64,000 nucleotides of DNA from Tetracentron sinense (GCA_015143295.1 CM026570.1:29257648-29321647), one strand, 5' to 3'; counted from the first letter of the stretch, positions 43,562-57,083 are shown. Translations and numbers: made by a program. The notes: generated by a model not told the origin, from the letters alone.

Positions 43562-43681
43562 CTACTGATAACCCTCTACGGGAGGTTCCTCCAAAGGCTC
43601 CTCGACGTACTCCTCTTCCACCCATGGACCAGGAGCATAAACATCAAATGGAGCAGCAGCTCCCTCAAAACCTGCCGACAT
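43562..43681 (-). CDS. LTR micro-ORF, E4 (39 codons)
   Basis: Complete frame: MSAGFEGAAAPFDVYAPGPW then VEEEYVEEPLEEPPVEGYQ and TAG at 43562-43564. Differs from the 1471 copy at two residues (Phe for Ser, Tyr for Cys). Confidence 0.5.
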   Translation of the reverse strand: MSAGFEGAAAPFDVYAPGPWVEEEYVEEPLEEPPVEGYQ

Positions 43682-45105
43682 AAGAAGTACGGCTGAGCAT
43701 GGAATACTTAGCGGGTACCAAATACTAACCAATAGTCATAGCATAAAAATGGCAATACATAAATCAGGAGCAATTCATATATGTTAGACGGAACCAATTC
43801 ATAACATACAAGGAAGTAAAGCAATTTATAATCATGCTTGCATTTCGTAGAAAGCCGATAAAACCCTTGAAAACATCGTGCACTTGACTGGCTTGAAATA
43901 TCTTTTCGTACTTGAAAGCTTGTCGTGTTTGTCTTACTTGATCTTGTCGAGCGTGTCGTACGTGTCATGTCATGCGTGCTTGCTTGTGATCATGTAACTT
44001 GCGAGATACACTTGTGAGATATTCTTGTGAGATGCACTTGAGAGATGCCTTGAGAGGGAAGGGAGACCCTTCTTTATGCAATGCACTTGCGAGGGAAGGG
44101 AGACCCTTCTTCATGATATGTATGTACTTGCGAGGGAAGGGAGGCCCTTCTTCATGATATGCACTTGTGAGTGAGGGGAGACCCCTCGTGGGATGTTGGT
44201 TCTTGTCTTCTTGTGAAAAGCGAGGTAAAACATATCGTAGGATATGTCCCACCTCTAACCATGTTCTTGAAAACCTCGATAAATCATGTCATGCATGCCG
44301 TGCTCGTGGGAACCGTGTACATACTTGCATTTAAATTTAAATATGACATTTGGGTAATTTCACAACACATATAACATTAATGGTTGAGCAATGTAATATT
44401 CATATCATTTAGGGAAAGCAAGAAAACACACTATCATAGGCCCTAGCAATATTCATAATTTATTAGGCATGCATTTCCTAATTTACAACTCATTTTATTC
44501 ACCTTGGCATTTCATCAAACATGGTGTGTTCATTATTCATTATTCATTTAAACCTAAATCATGCTTTTCTAGGTGAGTTTACTCACATCATAAAGGTGTG
44601 TTTATTATGGATACAATGCCCTCCCCATTTAATCATCACAACACAACCCTTGGCATCCAATCGCCCATTCCATCTCCATTCACCATTCACAACCATCCAT
44701 CTCATAGCACATGTGTAAATGAAAGAAAATCAAAAGAAATAAAGGAAAAAGAGGAACTATAACTAGGAGGGCAGTAAGAAGTACCGACCATGAAGAAATG
44801 AGGAAGAAACCCCTTCCAAAAACGACCGTGAGGTGCTGCCCTAGCTTGGGGAACGCTCTCCACGAGTGCTTGAGCCGTGATCTTGGAGAAAAACCGGACT
44901 TGAAGTGATCTAGGGTCTCAAAACCCCTTTGATTCTTCTCCAAAAGCAAAACCCTAGCTTAGGAAACCCTTTCTCCTCTCTTCTAATCCCCCAAATCCTC
45001 TAAGTGTTGAGAATGAGCCCTAAAGGCTCGGGTTAAACTCTTAAGGTAAGAGTGAACCGACCAAAAGACCATAATACCCTTACTGAAATTTCTGCAAAAA
45101 CACGA

Positions 45106-45430
45106 GTGCCGAAACGTTGAGCAGTGAATAGTGCCAAACACGTTGTGCTGTGAATAGTGCCGAACACGTTGTGCTGTGAATAGTGCCGAACACGTTGTGC
45201 TGTGAATAGTGCCGAACACGTTGTGCTGTGAATAGTGCTGAACACGTTGTGCTGTGAATAGTGCTGAGTACGTTGTGCTGTGAATAGTGCTGAACACGTT
45301 GTGCTGTGAATAGTGCCGAGCACGTTGTGCTGTGAATAGTGCTGAACACATTGTGCTGTGAATAGTGCCGAGTACGTTGTGCTGTGAATAGTGCTGAACA
45401 CGTTGTGCTGTGAATAGTGCCGAGCACGTT
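45106..45430 (-). repeat. 26-bp tandem array, about 12 units (E4)
   Basis: Units alternate between TGCCGAACACG, TGCTGAACACG and TGCCGAGTACG variants, so this array expanded independently of that in E1. It is followed by a longer ACGTTGT/ACGTTATCAGAG region to 45720. Confidence 0.93.
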
Positions 45431-45960
45431 GTCACGTTGTGTTGTGCATAGTGCTGAGCTCGTTGTCCGTTGTCTTATGTACAACGTGCTCGTCGTGAGC
45501 TGTACAACGTACACGTTGTCTGCTGCACGACGGATGCACAACGTATACGTTATCAGAGTACGTTGTCTATGCGTTGTCTGTGCCTTATCAGAGCACGTTA
45601 TCAGAACTACGTTGTCTATGCGTTGTCTGTACCTTATCAGAGCACGTTGTCAGAGCACGTTATCAGAGCTACGTCCTTAGTGCCTTCCGAGCTACGTCCT
45701 TAGTGCCTCTCCAGAGCTCGCCCTCAAGTGCATAACCGAGCCATCGATTGCCTGCAGGTCCAGACTGTTTTGGCCATATCTTTTGACTCGTTCGTCCGAT
45801 TTTGACGATTCAACTTGCGTTGGGTTCGTACTTCGAAAAGGAACATTTCTGACATTTCGGAATTTTCAATTTCTTCCTTATTTATTAATTATACCTCTTT
45901 AAAGGCAAAATGGCAACGAAAGTGTCATGCATTAAATGTGAAAAAGTCCGGGGCTCTACA

Positions 45961-48212
45961 AGTAAAATCATAGAATTGAACAATATTAAACATGGAGCAA
46001 TATTATCATCTTGATGTGCATGAATGTAAAAACGCCGATAAAGCTCATGCTTGAAAAGCCGTTTCCATGTCTCGGTATACATTGTAGAAATCATGTATGC
46101 GTGCATGCATGAATGTCTTGTCATCATCTTGTAACTTGTGAGCCAGAGGCTAGCACCCGAATCCCCCCCCCCTGGGCTGCCAACCTCCTTGATATATGGT
46201 TTTCTAGTGAGCCAGAGGTTAGTACCCGAATGTCCCTGGGCTACCAACCTCCTTGACAATATGTGATTTTTATTACTTGTTTAGTTTTCTTGTGAGCCAG
46301 AGGCTAGTACCGAAATGTCCCTGGGCTACCAACCTCCTTGACAATATGTGTTTTAGGGGTTTTCTTGTGAGCCAGAGGTTAGTACCCGAATGTCCCTGGG
46401 CTACCAACCTCCTTGACATGCAATATTTTCTTGTTGGTTATTATATGCATATGCTCTTGAAATCTCGGTTCATGCTATCATGCGTGCTCGTGTACGTGTC
46501 AATCATGACAATCATGGAATAAGGATAATAAGAGAAATATAACATCACCATTCAATTCACAATATATGCATATGAGAATTTGAGTAATCAACATGGTATT
46601 TAAATCCATTCATCATTCATGAGAATACATGCATAAACTCCTTCCCATTTCTTCATTTAAATCATTATTTCATAGTTTAGGCATTTCGTCAAACACATCA
46701 CATACATTGTTCCTTAGTTGTTCATCTCCTTATTTTAATTGCATATTTTCCATCCAATAACACAAGGGTAAGTTTGTTATTTGTACAATGCCCATCCTCC
46801 ATTTCCAACTCATAACCCACACATATCATACATCACACATTCGGCATCCAATCGCCACATCCAATCTCCCATCCACACATCCATTCTATTTCCCTTATCT
46901 TGTTTATATTTGTTGAGTTAATACAAAGCATAGGCAAGGAAAGCATAATATAAAGAATCACCATTTACAATAGAAAACCTAGGTTATTGCTAGGGAAAGT
47001 TAGTAGGGTGTACTAACCTTGAAGAAGAGAAGAAAACCCTTGAAAAATGCTGTGGAGAACGCTGCCCTAGCTTGGAATGGGACTCCACACGTGCTTGAGG
47101 TTGAATTTGAGAGATCCAAGCTTTTGAGATGGTCATGGGTTCCAAAACCCCCTTGATTTTCTCAAGTTGATGCCCTAGGGTGAAAACCCCTTCTCTCTCT
47201 CACTCCCTCTTAAAATATGGCTAAGGGTGTTTATGAACACCCTTGGCTCGAGCCAACCCTTAAAAATAAGGGTGGAGTGGCCAAAAGAACAAAAAACCCC
47301 TAAAAATATTTCTGAAAATCGCGTAGGACCGATAGATGACCGATCTACCGGTAGTGGACCGATCGATCGGTGCTTATGACCGATCTACCGGTAGTGGACC
47401 GATCTCTCGGTCTTGACTGGTGCTGCAGAATGCACTTCAGTATTTTGGCCATAACTTTTGACTCGTGCTCCGATTTGGACGATTCAACTTGCGTTGGATT
47501 CGTATTTGGAAGAGGAACAACTTTCATGTTTTGAAAAAAATTCTAATTCTTCTTTATTCATAGACAAAAATGCCCCTAAAGCTGACTGGTCTGCAATGGG
47601 TTGCGACAGCCCAAATTTGCAGCCGACCCGATTTTGGAAATCCCACTTTTGACTCAACCCCGACTCAAAATCAGGGAAAGTGATCAACATGAACCTTGAA
47701 TAGGGTTCCAATACCTTTCCAAAAATTCAGTAATCACTCAATTCTGAGCAATGATGACTAAACTAGATCCCTTTAAAGTTGAGGCAAATGCCGAAACGTA
47801 CCTTTTCGACACCTAGAATACCTCAAGTGTTTTCACACTCTTTTCCCCTTGTGTCCAACACCCTACTCAGACCTCATAAATCATTCTTCATAAGTCTTTA
47901 ACCCACCTCAATGATCATTAAATTCACACCGACATGCATGAGAGGCTCCGGCCTCTCTATGCCTCATGCACTAGCACTATTCACCAACAACCCATTGAAA
48001 CACTTAGGGTATTTGTACCCTTGATTTCACCTACTTAGAGTATCTTTACACTCTCTTTTTACGACTCAAACCATGTACCTAAAACCCTCAACTGAGTAAT
48101 CATAATATCAAGAACACAATGGGAGGCCTTAGGCCTTCACACATACCATACAAGGGCACCTTTCACTTGCACTATTCATAGTATAGTGAACTTGAATTTC
48201 TGGGGTTCTACA
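45961..48212 (-). mobile_element. Gypsy LTR L7, first part (palindrome head)
   Basis: Minus-strand LTR starting TGTAGAACCCCAG at 48212, inserted into the E3 3' LTR and cut at 45960/45961 by E4. Contains a palindrome cluster (47328-47422, with GACCGATCTACCGGTAG), a possible donor CAAG|GTTAGTAC (near 47020) and four CAAGGAGG units (46136-46420). No purine tract precedes it, so it is a 5' LTR or a solo LTR. Its tail with the micro-ORF is missing. Confidence 0.82.
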
Positions 48213-48240
48213 TCTATCACTCAGAATCTACAACCACTAC

Positions 48241-48360
48241 CTAATAGTAGCCCTTTATCAGAGGTTCCTCCAAAGGTTCCTCGATGTACTCCTCCTCCAC
48301 CCATAGGCCAGGAGCACCGACATCAAAAGGAGCAGCCGCTCCGCTATCACCTGTCGACAT
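48241..48360 (-). CDS. LTR micro-ORF, E3 3' LTR (39 codons)
   Basis: Frame MSTGDSGAAAPFDVGAPGLW then VEEEYIEEPLEEPLIKGYY, TAG at 48241-48243. Pro before Trp is Leu here. The frame also stays open upstream through the stem-loop to 48474, reading a hydrophobic stretch, but that extension is not in frame in tail-1 LTRs. Confidence 0.45.
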   Translation of the reverse strand: MSTGDSGAAAPFDVGAPGLWVEEEYIEEPLEEPLIKGYY

Positions 48361-49699
48361 AAGAAGTACGGCTGAGCATGGAATACTCAGCGGGTACCAA
48401 ATACTAACCAACAGCCATAGCAACACCATAGCAGTATAGGAAGCAAGAAGCAGTTCTATATAAAGCAGGAACAATTAATATCATAACAAGGAAATAAAAC
48501 AATTTATAATCATGCTTGCACTTCATAAAAATCGATAAAACCCTTGAAAACATCGTGCACTTAACTTGACTGAAATTACCCTTTTCGTGATTGAAACTTG
48601 TCTATCGCATCATGCGTGTCATGCTTGTATCATGTTTGCTTGCTCAGAAAATAAACTACTTGTGAGGGAAGGGAGACCCTTCTTCCGAAATGCCCATGTC
48701 ATGTCATGCTTGCTTGGAAAGTAAACTACTTGTGAGGGAAGGGAGACCCTTCTTCCTAAATGCACTTGCGAGGGAAGGGAAACCCTTCTTTATGACTGCA
48801 TGTCTTGTTCTTGTCAAAAGCGAGGTAAGGCATATCGTAGGATATGTCCCACCTCTAAATCTCGTTCTTGAAAATGCCGGTAAACCATGTTATGCATGCC
48901 GTGCTTGTTAGATCGTGTACATACTTTCATTTGGAATTAAATATGACATTTGGGTAATTCACAATACATATAGCATCGATAATTTGGGCAAGTTAATATT
49001 CATGTAATTTTCGGAAAACAAGAACGCACACTATTATAGGCCCTAACAATTCCATAAGCAATTAGGCATATATTTTCTTAATTTATCCTTCATTTTATTC
49101 ACCTTGGCATTTCATCAAGCATAGGGTGTGTCCATTATTTATTTAAACCTAAATCATGGTTTTCTAGGTGGGTTATACTCACATCATACATGTTTGTTCA
49201 TTATGGATACAATACCCTCCCCATTTCATTCATCACATCATTCCACACGGTATCCAATCGCCAACATCCACCTCCATTCACACCATTCACACATCCCAAC
49301 TCATAGCACATTTATTGATGAGGAAAAACGAAGAATAGAAAGGAAAAGAGGAAACTACAACTAAGAGGGTAGCACAAGGTACTGACCTTGACAAATGAGG
49401 GAAAAAACCCCTTGCAAAACATGCGTGAGATGCTGCCCTAGCTTGGAGAAGGTGCTCCTCACGAGCTTGAGCCTTGATCTTGAAGGAAAACAAGCTTGAG
49501 GATGATTGTGGGTCTTCAACCCTTTGATTCCTCCTCAAAAGAAAACCCTAGGTTTAGAACCCTTTCTCCTCTCTTTCTATCTCTCAAAACACTCTAAGTG
49601 TGTGAATGAAGCCCTAAAGGCTCGGGCAAGCCTTAAGAGGCAAGAGTGAAAATCCCAAAAGACAAAAACACCCTTACTAAAATTTCTGCAAAACATGGG

Positions 49700-49880
49700 G
49701 GATCGAGAGATCAGTGGTTATGACCGATCGATCGGTTGCCTACTGAGCGATTGGTGTTCTTGACCGGGTGATCAGTCAAAAAAATGCTCTCTAGAAAATT
49801 TCCCCAAAGTGCACCAGTCGATAGCTACCGATCGATCGGTTTTGGACCGATCGATCGCTCCATGGTCCGAGCGATAGGTG
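49700..49880 (-). repeat. Palindrome cluster in E3 3' LTR
   Basis: Same layout as 57084-57270 but with more substitutions (GATCGAGAGATCAG, TGAGCGATTGG), so the two LTRs of E3 have drifted apart. Confidence 0.8.
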
Positions 49881-50190
49881 GTCTGCAGGTCCAAACTGTT
49901 TTGGCCATATCTTTTGACTCGTTCGTCGGATTTTGACGATTCAATTTGCGTTGGGTTCGTACTTCAAAAAGGAACATTTTTGACATTTCAAAATTTTTAT
50001 TTCTTCCTTATATATTAATTGTACTACATTGAAGGCAAATTGGCTACGAAAGTGCCATGCATTAAACATGAAAAAGTCCGGGGCTCTACATCCTCCCCCC
50101 CTTACAAAACTTTCGTCCTCAAAATTTAGACGATACTTGCATTACAAACTAAAACAAAATTACAAGTCATATACAAAACCTATACAAAAC

Positions 50191-53100
50191 TCATTCAAAC
50201 AGTTCTCGGTACTTTGCTTTGACTTCGGCCTCTCGCTCCCACGTAGACTCTTCTCGAGCATGATGTTACCACTGCACGAGAACCAACAGAATCGTTTTGT
50301 TGTGAAGGACTTGATCTTTCCGATCCAATATATGAACCGGCCTCTCAACTAAAGTGAGATCCTCTCGAATTTCCAACGGCTCCAAGTCTGTGACATGCGA
50401 AGGATCCGCAATGTACTTCCGAAGCATAGACACATGGAAAACGTTGTGAACCGTGGCCATGTGAGGTGGAAGAGCTACCCTGTAAGCAACCTCACCAACT
50501 CTCAAATGATCTCAAACGAGCCAACATATCGAGGACTAAGCTTGCCTCGCCTGCCAAATCTCATAATCCCCTTGCTAGGAGATACCTTCACAAAGACTTG
50601 ATCCCCAACCTGGAATTCCAAGTCCCTGCGGCGCGTGTCCGCATAGCTCTTTTGACGATCTTGAGCGGCTTTCAACCGATCCCAAATGATCTTGACTATA
50701 CTAGCAGTTTGCTCGATCAACTCCGGACCCACAACCTCTCTTTCTCCTACCTCATCCCAGTAGAGAGGAGACCTGCAGCTTCGCCTATACAAAGCCTCAA
50801 ATGGTGCCATTTGGATGCTCGCCTGATAGCTATTGTTATAGGCGAATTCAACCAAAGGAAAGTGTTCTTCCCAACTGCCCTTGAAATCCAGCATACACGC
50901 TCGAAGCATGTCTTCAATGATTTGGTTCACCCTCTCGGTTTGTCCATCCGTTTGTGGATGAAAGGCGGTGCTGAAATCAAGTCGGGAACCCATGGCATCC
51001 TGAAAGCTTTTCCAGAACCTGGACGTGAATCTCGGATCTCGATCTGGCACAATACTAACTGGCACCCCGGGTAGCCTAACAACTTCCTTGATATATAACG
51101 CGGTCAACTGACTAGAGTTGAAGGTTGTACGGTAAGGCAAGAAATGCGCAGACTTTGTTAAACGATCCACCACAACCCATATCGCATCTGAGTTCCTTGC
51201 CATCTTTGACAACCCAACAATGAAGTCCATGGAGATGTGCTCCCATTTCCACTCGGGAATCGGGAGAGACTGCAATAGACCAGCGGGTCTCAAGTGCTCT
51301 GCCTTCACCTGTTGGCACACTAAGCACCGTGCTACATACTCCGCAACCTCCCTCTTCATATTCTGCCACCAATAGTGATTCTTGAGATTCTGGTACATCT
51401 TTGTACCCCCTGGATGCACTGTGTACTTTGCTCGGTGTGCTTCATCCATAATCTCCCTCCGAAGATCTGCATTGGCTGGGACACATAGCCTTCCCTTGAA
51501 TGTGATAGCACCTCAGCTAGTAGAGAGAAGTCCTCACTACCCTTGGTAACTTCTTTGTCCCGATAAGCCAACAATTCAGCATCTGTGGCTTGGTATTCTT
51601 GGATCAAATCTATAACGTATGGCCAAACCGTGACATTTGCCAAAACAGGACCGCGAACTATATCATTCACACTAATGTCCAGATTTGCCAAATCCTCCAA
51701 TAATCTCCATTCTTGCACCAACATGTGTGCTAATAACCTCGGAGGTCTTCTACTCAAGGCGTCCGCTACAATGTTTGCTTTGCCTGGGTGGTATTGGATG
51801 GTGCAGTCATAGTCTTTCAAAAATTCCATCCAACGCCATTGCCTTAGATTCAGCTCCTTTTGGGAAAAGAGATACTTGAGACTCTTGTGATCCGTGAACA
51901 CATAGAACTCCACCCCATAAAGGTAATGGTGCCAAATCTTGAGAGCAAACACGACCGCCGCAAGCTCCAAGTCGTGCGTGGGATAATTCTTTTCATGCTC
52001 GTTCAATTGCCTCAATGCATAGGCAATGAATTTCTTGTGTTGCATGAGCACACACCCAAGTCCAACATGTGAGGCATCACTGTACACCTTATAACCACCA
52101 TGTCCGGATGGTACTGTAAGGACGGGGGCCGTGGTAAGCCTCTTCTTCAGTTCCGTGAAACTGATCTCACACTTATCACTCCATACAAATTTTGCATTCT
52201 TCCTTGTCAAATAAGTGAGCGGTGCCGCAAGGCTGGAGAACCCCTCTACAAATCTCATGTAGTAGCCTACCAACCCAAAGAAACTGCGTATCTCTGTGAC
52301 ACTCTTGGGCCTCACCCAACTCATGACTGCCTCTATCTTCTTCGGATCTACCGATATGCCTTCCGCGGATACAACGTGGCCTAGGAATGCCACCTCTTCC
52401 AACCAAAACTCACACTTACTGAGTTTGGCGTATAGCTTATGCTCTCTCAGTATTTCCAAAACAAGACGAAGGTCTCGCATGTGATCTTTCTGTGTCTGGG
52501 AATACACCAAGATATCGTCGACAAACACGATCATGCATCGATCCAGGTATGGTCGGAACACCCGGTTCATTAAATCCATAAAGGCTACCAACGTATTTGT
52601 GAGACCAAAAGGCATCACCAAGAATTCGTAGTGTCAGTATTGAGTCCGAAAAGCAGTTTTGGGAACATCTTCTGCCTTAATCTTCAACTGGTGATAACCC
52701 GACCGAAGATCTATCTTTGAGAAAAATCTCGCTCCTTTCAACTGGTCGAACAAGTCATCAATCCTAGGCAATGAATACCTATTCTTTATAGTGACTTTGT
52801 TCAATTGCCGGTAATCGACGTACATCCACATCGAGCCGTCCTTCTTCTTAACAAATAACACCGGGGCACCCCATGGTGAGACACTTGGTCGAATGAAACC
52901 AAGGCCTTGTAATTCCTCCAACTGTGTCTTCAACTCCTTGAGTTCAATCGGGGCCATTCTATAGGGCCCTGAATATAGGAGCTGTGCCTGGTGCAAGCTC
53001 GATCACAAACTCAATCTCCCTGTCTGGAGGCAATCCTAGCAACTCCTCTGGAAACACATCCAGGAATTCACTCACGACTGGAATAGTCGAAGAGTCCTTT

Positions 53101-53512
53101 GCCTCGGGGTTCGCTAGGCTCAACGCTGCAAAATGGGCAATATCTCTACTTCTCAACCCCCAAAAATGAAATGGCTTGCCTTTCACTGGCCGGAAGAGTA
53201 CCATCTTTTCAAAATAAGCTACATGCCCATGATTTGTTGCTAACCAATCCATTCCCAAGATGACATCGAAGTCTTGAAATCCGAGGATGATTAGATCAAC
53301 CGCCAACCTGTGGCTCCCCACTTGAACCACACTGTTTTTATACACTTTATCCGCCAATACTGTCTTGCCAAGAGGATTCGAAATGGCTAACTCCGGTTCT
53401 AGCTGACTAGGCTCCACAGAAAAGCCTTCTGAAAAACTCGGCGAGACAAACGAATGAGTAGACTCGGTATCAATCAACACTCGAGCCAAACATTCATTAA
53501 CTAGTAAGGTTC
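50191..53512 (-). pseudogene. E3 pol: protease to chromodomain-like tail
   Basis: Minus strand from the intron acceptor. Protease LIDTESTHSF has Glu for the Gly of DTG, which would harm activity. [12 protein letters not shown] (near 52530), RNase H KVYSDASH, integrase H2C2 finger, Asp (MDFIVGLS), Asp in VPDRDPRF and Glu (IIEDML). Natural TGA at 50191-50193. Breaks: frameshift near 52970, TGA at 52634-52636 (Gly codon), frameshift near 51515 (EDFSL region), frameshift near 50500 (FEII), TAA at 50266-50268 (Gln codon). More decayed than E1 or E2. The left arm has lost this part to the gap. Confidence 0.93.
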
Positions 53513-53656
53513 CTGAAATTTTTGCAAGCTAAGTCAATCCATGCATCAACATCATATATATAGGTAGATAGATATATATATAGCACACCACATACGTACA
53601 CAAGGAATAAGACATAACATGAAATCGCGGTTAAAAGAATAACTCTAAACCCGTAC
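53513..53656 (-). other. Predicted gag-pol intron (144 bp) of E3
   Basis: Donor CAAG|GTACGG, acceptor ATTTCAG|GAAC. Removal joins VVQ to [15 protein letters not shown] in frame, as in E1 and E2. The body shares GTTGATGCATGGATTGACT with E2, while E1 has an unrelated body with the same boundaries. Confidence 0.6.
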
Positions 53657-54893
53657 CTTGCACTACTTCATCAGATGCAAGTGCATCACCCTCTGTCAAG
53701 GCAAAAACTTGCCCCTGGTTTGCCTGGCGAGGTGGAGGTGTAGACCGGGTAGTCTGAGATGACGCCTGGTATGATCCTGCTGGGCGTGCTGGGGGCTTAA
53801 TCCCCTGAGACTAGCCTGGTAAATGCCGAGTAAGACAATCCCTGATCATATGGCCCTGGCGACCGTAATGGTAACATCCACCTGATGCTCTTCTGCACTC
53901 TCCTACCAGATGCCTTCGGCCGCATGAAGTGCAGACCTCATATGAGTAAGTCGGAGGGGCCGGAGGTGAAGTGTACGTCACCGTCTGAGGTACAACTGCC
54001 CGTGGCACTGGAAGAGCCTGAGGCCGGGGTGCGTGAGGCATGTACGGCCGTGGAACTGGAGGCGCATAAGAAGGCCTCATAGGTGGTGCTGGCCACGTGT
54101 ACTGATAAGGGCCGGTATGAGTCCGCCTCTCTGGAGGTACTGAAATACTGGCTTGGCCTCTCGCCAACTACCTCTTCTTGGACACGGCCTCGGAATTCGC
54201 CTCGACCAATAAGGCTTTGTCTACTACCTCAGGGTAGGTAGCATGTCTAAAAACCGAAACCTTCTCCATGATAACATCCTTGAGCCCTTGCTCAAACCTT
54301 CTTGCCTTCATTGCCTCGATGGAAACCATGTGAGTCACGAAGCGTGATAGCTCCGAGAATGGAGCTACTGACATCGAACCTTACTCTAGGTTGATGAACT
54401 CTCTTTCTTTCTTTTCCCGCGCTCCAACAGGAAAGTACTTTTTATAAAAAGTATCCTTAAACTCATCCCAAGTCCAAGGTTGACCCTGCATGGTCAAATC
54501 TCGTGTCCTCAAGGCGGACAACCACCAATGGTGTGCCTCACCCTCAAGCATGAAAACAGCCCATGCTACTTTCTCTTCCTCTGTCGGAGAGAGAACCGTA
54601 AATATCTTCTCCACTTGGAGGATCCAAGCCTCCGCAGCAAGAGGGTCCACACTCGCATGGAATATTGGAGGCCTCAATCTCTTGAATGCCTCAACCCCAA
54701 CTGTACGATGTACTGGAGTCGTAGGCGGTGGAGTAGGTGCCGCTGATGATGTGATAGTTTGCCGAGCCGCCAGGATGGCGAGAGTCTCAGCAATAGAGCC
54801 TAAGACCTAAGAGAGGTCCGGCTGCTCAACCTCATCTCGAGAAGAAGATGAAGCTCTGGTATGTGGTCCACGACCCCGTGTGCCCCCTCTCAT
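53657..54893 (-). pseudogene. E3 gag, right-arm copy
   Basis: ATG at 54893 (MRGGTRGRGPHTRASSS). TAG near 54810 replaces Gln of LSQVLGS; the left arm keeps Gln. Capsid core MRPPIFHASVDPLAAEAW, MLEGEAHHWWLSALRTRDL, KKYFPVGAREKKEREF; a stop after NLE; the AYEAKF deletion; TAG after AVSKKR; nucleocapsid with CTSCGRRHLVGEC and CYHYGRQGHMIRDC (second Cys of CCHC is Tyr); stop after TRHLPG. Homology runs to the donor at 53657. Confidence 0.9.
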
Positions 54894-55248
54894 GACTAAA
54901 GTCCTGAGAACAATAGCACCACATGAGTCTAACTTGAAACCACAATTTATCGTATTGGTTCAATTAATCATAATTCAATTGCATAAATTGTATAACACTA
55001 GCATACATCACATCAAGTCATTAGAGTATTCATCATATTATACTTTGGTGTTCTAGCGTCTCTAAGACACGTACTTGGTTGAAACAACCATTTTGACTAA
55101 GACTAAAGTTTAGTCTTACACTTGGATCACGACTCGCTTCCAACTTCCTTCCTTCCTAACTTATTTCCTAACATATGCTCTTGTCAAGCCATAGTATTAG
55201 ATTCTAAGTGATCCTAAAGACCTAAAGCCTAAGCTCTGATACCACTTT
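54894..55248 (-). other. E3 leader with primer-binding site (right arm)
   Basis: PBS at 55234-55245 (minus strand GTGGTATCAGAG). Noncoding otherwise. Confidence 0.85.
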
Positions 55249-55551
55249 TGTCGCGACCCAAAACCCACCCTAGGAGTTAGAGTGAACTTTGGATGACCAT
55301 GACTTACATGACTTGCTAGACAAACCATCCTGCAAAAACGCACAGAGCATATACAAAGAGGATATAAACAGTGGAAACATACTTAAACATAGCACAGCGG
55401 AAGACTTAACCAAACCTCTATGTATATACATAAGTGATCCAAGTTACACAAAAGGAGTCCAAAAGAAAGTGCGGACAGGCCCGCCAAAATACATGGATAT
55501 ACATCTCTCAACTCACCCATAGCTCTATCACTCAGAATCTACAACCACTAC

Positions 55552-55671
55552 CTAATAGTAGCCCTCTACCGGAGGTTTCTCCAAAGGTTCCTCGATGTAC
55601 TCCTCCTCCACCCATGGGCCAGGAGCACCGACATCAAAAGGAGCAGCTGCTCCGCTATCACCTGCCGACAT
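55552..55671 (-). CDS. LTR micro-ORF, E3 right arm (39 codons)
   Basis: Frame MSAGDSGAAAPFDVGAPGPW then VEEEYIEEPLEKPPVEGYY, TAG at 55552-55554. Compared with the left-arm copy it has GAPG for CTPS, Ile for Val and four more residues, so the arms differ locally here although their flanks are near-identical. Confidence 0.5.
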   Translation of the reverse strand: MSAGDSGAAAPFDVGAPGPWVEEEYIEEPLEKPPVEGYY

Positions 55672-57083
55672 AAGAAGTACAGCTGAGCATGGAATACTCA
55701 GTGGGTACCAAATACTAACCAACAGTCATAGCAACACCATAGCAGTATAGGAAGCAGGAAGCAGGAAGCAGTTCACTTATATAAAGCAAGAACAATTAAT
55801 ATCATAACAAGGAAATAAAACAATTTATAATCATGCTTGCACTTCATAAAAATCGATAAAACCCTTGAAAACAACATGCACTTAACTTGACTGAAATTAC
55901 CCTTTTCGTGATTGAAACTTGTCTATCGCATCATGCGTGTCATGCTTGTATCATGCTTGCTTGCTCGGAAAATAAACTACTTGTGAGGGAAGGGAGACCC
56001 TTCTTCCTAGAATGCTCATGCTTGTCATGCCATGCCACAATGCTTGCTCGGAAAGTAAACTACTTGTGAGGGAAGGGAGACCCTTCTTCCTAAATGTCCA
56101 TGTCATGTCATGCTTGCTTGGAAAGTAAACTACTTGTGAGGGAAGGGACACCCTTTTTCCTAAATTCACTTGCGAGGGAAGGGAAACCCTCTTTATGAAT
56201 GCATGTCTTGTTCTTGTCAAAAGCGAGGTAAGGCATATCGTAGGATATGTCCCACCTCCAAATCTCATTCTTGAAAATGCCGGTGAACATGAGATCGTGT
56301 ATATACTTGCATTTGGAATTAAATATGACATTTGGGTAATTCACAATACATATAGCATCGATAATTTGGGCAAGTTAATATTCATGCAATTTTCGGAAAA
56401 CAAGAAAGCACACTATCATAGGCCCTAACAAGTCCATAAGTAATTAGGCATGTATTTTCTTAATTTATCCTTCGTTTTATTCACCTTGGCATTTCATCAA
56501 GCATAGGGTGTGCCCATTATTTATTTAAACCTAAATCATGCTTTTCTAGGTGGGTTATACTCACATCATACATGTTTGTTCATTATGGATACAATGCACT
56601 CCCCCTTTCATTCATCACATCAATCCAAACGGCATCCAATCGCCAACATCCACCTCCATTCACACCATTCACACATCCCAACTCATAGCACATTTATTGA
56701 TGAGGAAAAACGAAGAATAGAAAGAAAAAGAGGAAACAACAACTAAGAGGGTAGCACAAGGTACCGACCTTGACAAATGAGGGAAGAAACCCCTTGCAAA
56801 ATGTGCGTGAGATGCTGTCCTAGCTTGGAGAAGGTACTCCTCACGAGCTTGAGCCTTGATCTTGATTGAAAACGAGCTTGAGGATGATTATGGGTCTTCA
56901 ACCCTTTGATTCCTCCTCAAAAGAAAACCCTAGGTTTAGAACCCTTTCTCCTCTCTTTCTATCTCTCAAAACACTCTAAGTGTGTGAATGAAGCCCTAAA
57001 GGCTCGGCCAAGCCTGAAGAGGCAAGAGTGAAACTCCCAAAAGACGAAAACACCCTTACTGAAATTTCTACAAAACACGGGGG

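Larger units (their letters stand above)
43276..45960 (-). mobile_element. E4 5' LTR (26-bp head, tail 2)
   Basis: 2685 bp on the minus strand from TGTAGAGCCCCGG (45960) to GGGTCGCGACA (43276). The head is the E1 type with a 26-bp array; the tail is type 2 with GGGTCTCCC repeats (44045-44190). This is the fourth head/tail combination of the window. Inserted in LTR L7. Confidence 0.92.
48213..50090 (-). mobile_element. E3 3' LTR, truncated (right arm)
   Basis: Minus strand from TGTAGAGCCCCGG (50090) to 48213, where LTR L7 begins; about 300 bp of the end are missing. Contains the palindrome cluster (49700-49880, more decayed than in the 5' LTR), GGGTCTCCC repeats (48663-48790) and a micro-ORF. 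Confidence 0.9.

Noticed and set aside
48361..48474. Hydrophobic extension upstream of the micro-ORF (a possible membrane segment)
   Set aside because: It is in frame with the micro-ORF in tail-2 LTRs only; in tail 1 the hydrophobic stretch (for example 27540-27675) is in another frame. Not conserved as a fusion.
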